Source: Phycicoccus jejuensis
Lineage (GTDB): Bacteria > Actinomycetota > Actinomycetes > Actinomycetales > Dermatophilaceae
Assembly: GCF_000720925.1 (NCBI RefSeq)
Contig: NZ_JOEE01000001.1
Location: forward strand, 372,001-436,000
Length of the DNA: 64,000 nucleotides
Reading direction: 5' to 3'
Part shown: positions 58,683-64,000 of the stretch, one piece after another
Numbering within the stretch: position 1 is the stretch's first letter
How the letters are laid out: each line of letters starts with the position of its first letter
Program-made: the position numbers and the translations under genes
The notes under the pieces: generated by a model
Seen by the model: only the letters and a program-made list of their open reading frames with translations
What the model was told of the DNA's origin: nothing
The model's database searches: none

Positions 58683-58800
58683 GTCGAGTGCGCGCACGGC
58701 ACCCAGGGCAACCACCTGCGCACTCGACCCCGGAGGTGGGAACGCCGGTGCCAGGTCGAGGGCGTTCGAGGTTGCCCCCGCGACCGCTTCCGCCCTCGAC
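58683..58800. repeat. Inverted pair of 46-bp hairpin units
   Basis: Unit 1 is 58683-58728, with ends GTCGAGTGCGC/GCGCACTCGAC (11 bp). Unit 2 is 58755-58800, with ends GTCGAGGGCG/CGCCCTCGAC (10 bp). The reverse complement of unit 2 aligns with unit 1 without gaps: GTCGAG, CGG (15-17), GGGCAACC (24-31) and CTCGAC coincide, and pair 7/40 changes from T-A to G-C. Loop GGGCAACC (58706-58713) is complementary to GGTTGCCC (58770-58777) of the other unit. It lies in the 169-bp gap before kup. Confidence 0.85.
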
Positions 58801-58828
58801 TCCGGGCGGGACGGGCCCCTGCGCCGCC

Positions 58829-58834
58829 TACGCT
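58829..58834 (+). promoter_or_regulatory. kup -10 box, leaderless start
   Basis: TACGCT, then 7 nt (CGGCACC), then GTG 58842; no Shine-Dalgarno. Confidence 0.55.
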
Positions 58835-58841
58835 CGGCACC

Positions 58842-60740
58842 GTGAACGCACCGTCCGCCCCCTCGTCCACGACCCGGCGCGCCCTCGTGCTCGGGGCCCT
58901 GGGCGTCGTCTTCGGCGACATCGGCACGAGCCCGCTCTACGCGATGCAGACCGTCTTCGCGCTCGACGGCGGCATCGTCGAGCCATCGCGCGACAACGCG
59001 CTCGGCGTCGTCTCGACCGTCGTCTGGGCCATCACGCTCGTCGTGTCGGTCAAGTACGTGCTCTTCGTCCTGCGCGCCGACAACGACGGCGAGGGCGGGG
59101 TGCTCTCGCTCGCCTTCCTCGCACGGCGCTCGGTGCGCCCCGGCGGCAAGCGGTTCCGGCTCGTCATGGTGCTCGGGGTCATCGGGGCCGCCCTGTTCTA
59201 CGGCGACTCGGTCATCACACCCGCGATCTCCGTGATGTCCGCCGTCGAGGGCCTCGAGGTCGTCGAGCCCGGGCTCACGTCGTGGGTGCTGCCGCTCGGC
59301 GCAGCGGTCATCACGGTCCTGTTCGTCGTCCAGCGCCACGGCACCGAGCGGGTCGGCCGGTTCTTCGGCCCCGTCATGGTCCTGTGGTTCCTCACGCTCG
59401 CTGCGCTCGGGCTGCCGCACGTCCTCGCCTACCCCCAGGCCCTGCTCGCGCTCAGCCCGCACCTCGCGCTCCAGTTCGCGCTGGCCCACCCGCTCGTCAG
59501 CTTCCTCGCCCTCGGCGCGGTGGTCCTCGCGATCACCGGGGCCGAGGCGCTCTACGCCGACATGGGCCACTTCGGGCGACCGGCCATCGCCACGGGGTGG
59601 TTCTGGCTCGTCTTCCCGAGCCTCACCCTCAACTACCTCGGGCAGGCCGAGCTCATCGTCAAGGACCCCACGACGATCGACCGGCCCTTCTTCCACCTCG
59701 CACCCGACTGGGCGACGCTTCCGCTCGTCGTCCTCGCCACGGCGGCCACCGTCATCGCGTCGCAGGCCGTCATCTCGGGGGCCTTCTCGGTGTCGCGGCA
59801 GGCCGAGCGGCTCGACTTCCTGCCCCGCCTCACCGTCCGCCAGACCTCCGAGCACGAGGGCGGGCAGATCTACGTACCGGCGATCAACTGGGTGCTCTTC
59901 GCGGGCGTCCTCGTCCTCATGCTCAGCTTCCGCAGCTCCGAGCACCTGGCGGTCGCCTACGGCCTCGCCGTCACCGCGACCCTGGCCCTCACGACGTGCC
60001 TCTTCCTCGTCTACGCCGACGCCGCGCTCGACTGGCCCCGGTGGCGGCTGTGGGCGTTCGGGGGGCTGTTCCTCTGGGTCGAGCTGAGCTTCGTCGCCGC
60101 CAACGCCACGAAGATCACCCACGGCGGCTGGTTGCCGGTGCTGCTCGCGACCGTCATCGCGTTCGTCATGCTCACGTGGTCCAAGGGGCAGCGCGTCGTC
60201 AAGGCGCGGCGGGCCAAGGTCGAGCGACCCCTCACCGAGTTCCTCGAGGAGGCGCACGCCGGCGGACTGCAGCGGGTGCCCGGCACCGCCGTGTTCCTCC
60301 ACACGAGCCACGACACGACCCCGCTGTCGCTGCGCGAGAACGTCGACTTCAACAAGGTGCTCCACGAGAACGTCATCATCACCAACACGATCCGGATGAA
60401 CGTCCCGCACGTGCCCGACGAGGAGCGGGTCGTCGTCGACGACCTCGGCGACGAGTGGGACGGCATCTGCCTCGTCCGGCTGCACTTCGGGTTCGCCGAC
60501 GAGCAGGACATCCCGGCCGCGCTCTCGCTCGCCGCGCAGACCCCGGACCTCTCCTTCGACCGCGACACCGCGCTGTACTTCCTCTCGCGGGTCTCCGTCC
60601 ACGCCGCCGACCGGCCCGGGATGTCGCGCTGGCGCAAGCGCGTCTACATCGCGATGTCGCACAACGCGGCCGACCCCACGGAGTACTTCCACCTGCCGAT
60701 CGCCCGCACGGTCGTCGTCGGCGCCCAGCTGCACGTCTGA
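58842..60740 (+). CDS. kup: KUP-family potassium transporter
   Basis: 632 aa, full length. The diagnostic N-terminus ALGVVFGDIGTSPLYAMQTV (about residues 18-37) and FYGDSVITPAISVMSAVEGL (about 120-139) are present, with about twelve membrane helices up to residue 450 and a C-terminal cytoplasmic domain (TAVFLHTSHDTTPLSLRENV). It imports K+ by proton symport. The gap before it carries the 46-bp hairpin units, and a strong terminator follows at 60848. Confidence 0.94.
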   Translation: MNAPSAPSSTTRRALVLGALGVVFGDIGTSPLYAMQTVFALDGGIVEPSRDNALGVVSTVVWAITLVVSVKYVLFVLRADNDGEGGVLSLAFLARRSVRPGGKRFRLVMVLGVIGAALFYGDSVITPAISVMSAVEGLEVVEPGLTSWVLPLGAAVITVLFVVQRHGTERVGRFFGPVMVLWFLTLAALGLPHVLAYPQALLALSPHLALQFALAHPLVSFLALGAVVLAITGAEALYADMGHFGRPAIATGWFWLVFPSLTLNYLGQAELIVKDPTTIDRPFFHLAPDWATLPLVVLATAATVIASQAVISGAFSVSRQAERLDFLPRLTVRQTSEHEGGQIYVPAINWVLFAGVLVLMLSFRSSEHLAVAYGLAVTATLALTTCLFLVYADAALDWPRWRLWAFGGLFLWVELSFVAANATKITHGGWLPVLLATVIAFVMLTWSKGQRVVKARRAKVERPLTEFLEEAHAGGLQRVPGTAVFLHTSHDTTPLSLRENVDFNKVLHENVIITNTIRMNVPHVPDEERVVVDDLGDEWDGICLVRLHFGFADEQDIPAALSLAAQTPDLSFDRDTALYFLSRVSVHAADRPGMSRWRKRVYIAMSHNAADPTEYFHLPIARTVVVGAQLHV

Positions 60741-60847
60741 GCCGGGGTGCGCTCGCCCGGCCGGCCGGGGTGACAGGACGCCGCGCTCCCCGTCGCCTCC
60801 TCCGTCGGCGCCGGCTCACGCTCCCGGCATCCTGTCCCCCGACGAGC

Positions 60848-60894
60848 GAGAGGGCCGGGCGGGATCGACTCCGTCGATCCGGCCCGGCCCTCTC
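60848..60894. terminator. Terminator shared by kup and tRNA-Pro
   Basis: GAGAGGGCCGGGC (60848-60860) pairs with GCCCGGCCCTCTC (60882-60894). The inner stem GGATCGAC/GTCGATCC has loop TCC, with one mismatch between stems. A further long-range pairing, TGACAGGA near 60772 with TCCTGTC near 60831, may form a second element. Confidence 0.78.
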
Positions 60895-60899
60895 GTGAT

Positions 60900-60974
<75 letters not shown>

Positions 60975-61083
60975 TGGCACGTCATCGACGACCCGAGGGC
61001 CGCCGCGACACCCGAGGATAGCCGACCACCCGCGAGCATCCGAAATCGGTCCCCCCGACGGTCACGCGAGAGGCCCCGCGACC

Positions 61084-62064
61084 TCAGCCGAGGTCGTCCG
61101 CGCCGTGCGCCACGAGGGTGAGCAGCGTCGCCTCCGGACGGCACGCGAAGCGCACCGGCGCGTACGGCGAGGTCCCCAGGCCCGCGGAGACGTGCAGCCA
61201 CGCGGCGTCCGCCGGCGCCGCCGACGAGGGCAGCACGCGGCCCTCGCCACCGCCGGGACCGGCCCCCGGCCACCACCGCGAGACGCCCTTGGCGCGGCCG
61301 GTGTCGAGGTCGCAGTTCGTCACGAGCGCGCCGTAGACGGGGAGCGCGAGCTGACCGCCGTGCGTGTGGCCGGCGAGGACGAGGCCGGCGCCGTCGGCGA
61401 CCATCGCGTCGAGGATGCGCTGGTAGGGCGCGTGGACCAGCCCCATCGTCAGCGCGACGTCGTCCCGGGCCGGGCCGGCGACCCGGTCGTAGCGGTCGAA
61501 CTCGACGTGCGGGTCGTCGACCCCGACGAGCTCGACCCGGTGCCCGCCCATCTCGACGACCGTGCGGGCGTTGTCGAGGTCCGCCCAGCCGCCCGCCCGC
61601 AACCCGTCGACGAGCGCGCCGACCGGCAGGTCGCCCCGGGGTCGCGGCGCCGTCGCGTGGCGGGAGGTCAGGTAGCGCGCCGGGTTCTTCGGGATCGGTG
61701 CGAAGTAGTCGTTGGAGCCCAGGACGAACGCCCCCGGGAACTCCATGAGCGGCTCCATGGCCCGCAGCAGCGGCGGGACGGCCTCGAGGTGGGCGAGGTT
61801 GTCGCCGGAGTTGACGACGAAGTCGGGGCGCAGCTCGGCGAGGGAGCGGACCCAGTCGATCTTGCGGCGCTGGCCCGGCGTGAGGTGCAGGTCCGAGACC
61901 TGGAGGATGCGCACCGGCGCCGACCCGGCCGGCAGGACGGGCACGGTGAAGCGGCGCAGGGCGAACCAGGTGCGCTCGACGAGGGAGGCGTACGCCACCC
62001 CCGCGAGGCCGGCGCCGACGAGCCCGCCGACGGCGCGCAGGGCGGTGCGGGCGGGAGGCGTCAT
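61084..62064 (-). CDS. Metallophosphoesterase, membrane-anchored
   Basis: 326 aa. An N-terminal hydrophobic segment (ALRAVGGLVGAGLAGVAYAS) likely anchors it, with the catalytic domain outside or peripheral. Calcineurin-type metal motifs are in order: LQVSDLHLTPG (D-x-H, about residue 56), VVNSGDN (GD, about 84), LGSNDYF (G-x-N-D in place of GNH[D/E], about 115) and LAGHTHGGQLALP (GHTH, about 225). Members of this group cleave phosphodiesters or UDP-linked lipids; the substrate here is unknown. It diverges from the GatB/YqeY gene. Confidence 0.85.
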   Translation of the reverse strand: MTPPARTALRAVGGLVGAGLAGVAYASLVERTWFALRRFTVPVLPAGSAPVRILQVSDLHLTPGQRRKIDWVRSLAELRPDFVVNSGDNLAHLEAVPPLLRAMEPLMEFPGAFVLGSNDYFAPIPKNPARYLTSRHATAPRPRGDLPVGALVDGLRAGGWADLDNARTVVEMGGHRVELVGVDDPHVEFDRYDRVAGPARDDVALTMGLVHAPYQRILDAMVADGAGLVLAGHTHGGQLALPVYGALVTNCDLDTGRAKGVSRWWPGAGPGGGEGRVLPSSAAPADAAWLHVSAGLGTSPYAPVRFACRPEATLLTLVAHGADDLG

Positions 62065-62143
62065 CGGTCCATCCTCGCAAACGGCGTCGCCCGTCGGGGA
62101 ATCCCGGGTGACCGCGCGAGCGCCCGGGTGGGAGAGTGGCCCC

Positions 62144-62608
62144 ATGAACGCCCAGAGCCTCAAGGCGAAGCTGCAGAGCGACCTCCACGACGCGATGCGC
62201 GCCCGCGACAAGGTCCGCGCCTCCACGCTGCGGATGGCCCTCACGTCCGTGACGACCGCCGAGGTCGCCGGTGACGAGGCCCGCGAGCTCGGCGACGACG
62301 AGGTCCTCAAGGTCGTCGCCAAGGAGGCGAAGAAGCGGCGCGAGGCCTCGGCCGCCTTCCGCGACGCGCAGCGCCCCGAGCTGGCCGACGTCGAGGACGC
62401 CGAGCTCGCCGTCCTCGAGGCCTACCTGCCCGCCCAGCTCGGCGACGACGAGCTGCGGGCCATCGTCGAGCGGGCCGTCGCCTCCACGGGCGCGAGCGGC
62501 ATGACCGACATGGGCCGGGTCATGAAGACCGCCCAGGGCGAGGTCGCCGGCCGCGCCGAGGGCGGCCGGGTCGCCGGGGTCGTCAAGGCCGTCCTCGCGG
62601 GGCGCTGA
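62144..62608 (+). CDS. GatB/YqeY domain protein
   Basis: 154 aa, free-standing YqeY domain: SLKAKLQSDLHDAMRARDKV, RASTLRMALTSVTTAEV, VVAKEAKKRREASAAFRDA, LEAYLPAQLGDDEL and MTDMGRVMKTAQGEVAGRAEG. The same domain forms the tRNA-binding tail of GatB and may act in tRNA-dependent amidation or quality control. It starts at ATG 62144 with GGGAGAG upstream, which can be read as a ribosome-binding site or, as GAGAGT 6 nt before ATG, as a -10 box. A long terminator separates it from the convergent PBP gene. Confidence 0.9.
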   Translation: MNAQSLKAKLQSDLHDAMRARDKVRASTLRMALTSVTTAEVAGDEARELGDDEVLKVVAKEAKKRREASAAFRDAQRPELADVEDAELAVLEAYLPAQLGDDELRAIVERAVASTGASGMTDMGRVMKTAQGEVAGRAEGGRVAGVVKAVLAGR

Positions 62609-62615
62609 CCCCCAC

Positions 62616-62675
62616 CTGCCGCCCGACGACGAGGGCCCGACCGGATGCTCCGGTCGGGCCCTCGTCGTGCGGCAG
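62616..62675. terminator. Bidirectional terminator between yqeY and PBP genes
   Basis: A 20-bp stem 62626-62645 / 62649-62668 with loop TGC, extended below a small internal loop by CTGCCGC (62616-62622) / GCGGCAG (62669-62675). Lies between convergent stops. Confidence 0.8.
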
Positions 62676-62678
62676 GCG

Positions 62679-64000
62679 TCAGCCCCGGCCTCCCGGCGGC
62701 TTGGGAGCCCCCTTGCCCTTGCCGGGCTTGCCCTTGGTCGGGGGCTTGGTCTGCGCGGGCCGGGTCGGCTTGACGTTGACCGCGGGGGAGGCCGCCGCAC
62801 CCGAGGAGATGAGCAGGGTCACCGTCGAGCCGCGGACGGCCTCGCCGGACGGCGAGGTGCCCGCCACCGTGCCGACCGGCGCGTTGCTCGGGATGCTCTG
62901 GCCGACCGTGCTGCCGAACCCGGCGCCCTGGAGGATCGCCGCGGCCGAGCCCGGGTTGCGGGCGTAGACGTTGGGGATCGGGTCGAGGTTGCCGCGCTGG
63001 GTCTGCGAGCTCGGGGTCGGGAACTGCTCGACCTTCATGCCCTTCGAGAGCGCCTTCATCGTGTTGGCCCACACCGGCGCGCTGACCGTGCCACCGAAGA
63101 CCTGGCTGAAGCAGCCGTAGGAGCCGAAGCACTTGCCGTTGAGCGAGTAGAACTTGCCGTTCTTGTCGGAGACCTTGACGCTGCCGATCCAGACGGCGCT
63201 CGCGAGCTGGCGGGTGTACCCGGCGAACCAGGACTGGTTGTGGCCGTTGGTCGTCCCCGTCTTGCCGGCGGCGGGGCGGGCGCTGACGTCCCAGAGGCCG
63301 TCGGCCGTGCCGCCGTTCTTCAGCGTGCCCTCGAGGAGGGAGGACACGGCGGCGGCGGTCTCCTTCTTGATGACCTGCTTGCAGGAGGTCTTGGGGACCT
63401 TGATCTCCTTCTTGTCCGGCGTGGTGATCGAGACGATCGGGCTCGGCTCGCAGTAGGTGCCGTCGGCGGCGAGGGTGGCGTAGGCGCTGGCGAGGGCGAG
63501 CGGCGTGGTCGTGCCCGAGCCGAGCGTGGCGTTGGAGATCGTGCGGTCGACCTCCTTGCCGTTGGCCATGTGGATGCCCATCTTCTTCATCGTGTCGAGG
63601 ACGTTGCACGGCCCGACCTCGATGCTCAGCTGCGCCGCCCACGTGTTGACCGACTTGGCGATGCCCTCGGACAGGGACATCATCCGGCCGCCGATGGCGT
63701 AGTCGTTGCCGACGTCCCAGGGCTTGTCGGCGCCGCACGGGGCACCGACGACCTTGGGGCCGCCGAAGGCGTGGTCGACGTGGTTGGTGGCGAACGGGGT
63801 GAAGATCTGCGCGTTCATCGGCATGCCCTGCTCGATGGCGGTGACGAGGCCGAACATCTTCGCGGTGGAGCCGAACTGGTAGCCGTAGGGCCCGCCGCCG
63901 TAGACCTGGTCGACGTTCCAGTTGGTCTGGTTCTTGTCGAAGTCGGCGGCCTGGCCCATCGCGAGGACCTTGCCGGTCCCGGGCTCCACGACCGTGATGG
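62679..64000 (-). CDS. Penicillin-binding protein with C-terminal PASTA domain (5' end outside window)
   Basis: 440 codons of the C-terminal part of a class A-type PBP; the gene continues beyond base 64000. The transpeptidase motifs are S-x-x-K in FGSTAKMFG, S-x-N in SVNTWAAQLS and KTGTTNGHNQSW. A PASTA repeat follows (PNVYARNPGSAAAILQGAGF, VGTVAGTSPSGEAVRGSTVT), then a Pro/Lys/Gly tail (KPPTKGKPGKGKGAPKPPGG). It cross-links peptidoglycan outside the membrane. The transglycosylase and anchor domains must lie upstream on this strand, out of view. Confidence 0.92.
   Translation of the reverse strand, partial: ITVVEPGTGKVLAMGQAADFDKNQTNWNVDQVYGGGPYGYQFGSTAKMFGLVTAIEQGMPMNAQIFTPFATNHVDHAFGGPKVVGAPCGADKPWDVGNDYAIGGRMMSLSEGIAKSVNTWAAQLSIEVGPCNVLDTMKKMGIHMANGKEVDRTISNATLGSGTTTPLALASAYATLAADGTYCEPSPIVSITTPDKKEIKVPKTSCKQVIKKETAAAVSSLLEGTLKNGGTADGLWDVSARPAAGKTGTTNGHNQSWFAGYTRQLASAVWIGSVKVSDKNGKFYSLNGKCFGSYGCFSQVFGGTVSAPVWANTMKALSKGMKVEQFPTPSSQTQRGNLDPIPNVYARNPGSAAAILQGAGFGSTVGQSIPSNAPVGTVAGTSPSGEAVRGSTVTLLISSGAAASPAVNVKPTRPAQTKPPTKGKPGKGKGAPKPPGGRG

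Overview
The window is high-GC DNA that is almost entirely coding. It has GTG/ATG starts, many ATGA/GTGA stop-start overlaps, DUF222-HNH and DUF5994 families, a pyrophosphate-type phosphofructokinase and an internally initiated aspartokinase. Together these point to an actinobacterium, probably of the order Micrococcales. A D-aspartate ligase plus aspartate racemase pair (34.5-36.5 kb) suggests a peptidoglycan with a D-Asp interpeptide bridge. I cannot name genus or species from the sequence.

Layout. 0-7.8 kb: an N-acetylmuramic acid (MurNAc) recycling operon with a serine hydrolase, MurR, MurQ, a three-gene ABC importer and a BadF-type sugar kinase. 7.9-9.2 kb: an unknown gene, a pair of hairpin repeats and tRNA-Ser(GGA). 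9.3-12.6 kb: membrane proteins and a secreted ScyD-like protein. 12.8-14.2 kb: a broken MFS transporter. 14.4-22 kb: the SRP RNA, a DsbA/FrnE-like oxidoreductase, an ABC exporter, then dnaX, plsC, an HMA protein, recR and a DUF5063 gene. 22-28.9 kb: a ferredoxin-reductase-like flavoprotein, aspartokinase and an aspartate-semialdehyde dehydrogenase that lacks its catalytic cysteine, a DUF1275 membrane protein and PPi-PFK. 29.2-33 kb: a two-component system and a phospholipase-D protein. 33.3-36.5 kb: a membrane protein, an internally deleted sortase, D-Asp ligase and racemase. 36.5-39.1 kb: small membrane protein, secreted HNH nuclease, flavodoxin-like protein and a TetR/ScbR-like regulator. 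39.2-48.7 kb: a galactoside locus with galT, a DeoR regulator and GH42 beta-galactosidase on one strand, and an ABC importer and GH36 alpha-galactosidase on the other. 48.7-54.5 kb: an inserted, partly decayed island. 54.5-58.7 kb: GH13 alpha-glucosidase, a DUF1479 oxygenase and a divergent ROK regulator. 58.7-64 kb: hairpin repeats, a Kup potassium transporter, tRNA-Pro(CGG), a phosphoesterase, a GatB/YqeY protein and the 3' part of a PASTA penicillin-binding protein that runs off the window.

How the parts fit. The MurNAc operon should import cell-wall sugar without a PTS, phosphorylate it in the cytoplasm and split it to GlcNAc-6-P and D-lactate. The galactoside locus should import oligosaccharides and cleave both alpha- and beta-galactosidic links. 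GH13 was probably its last gene before the island separated it: the first eight codons of GH13 are still present just after the alpha-galactosidase.

The most notable signals are: two pairs of 45-46 bp hairpin elements with GTCGAG/CTCGAC ends; two independent triple tandem repeats with 51 and 52 bp periods; the island flanked by a 24-bp near-duplicate; a widespread arrangement of a -10 box 6-8 nt before the start codon with no Shine-Dalgarno (leaderless genes); and two enzymes (Asd, sortase) that have lost catalytic residues.
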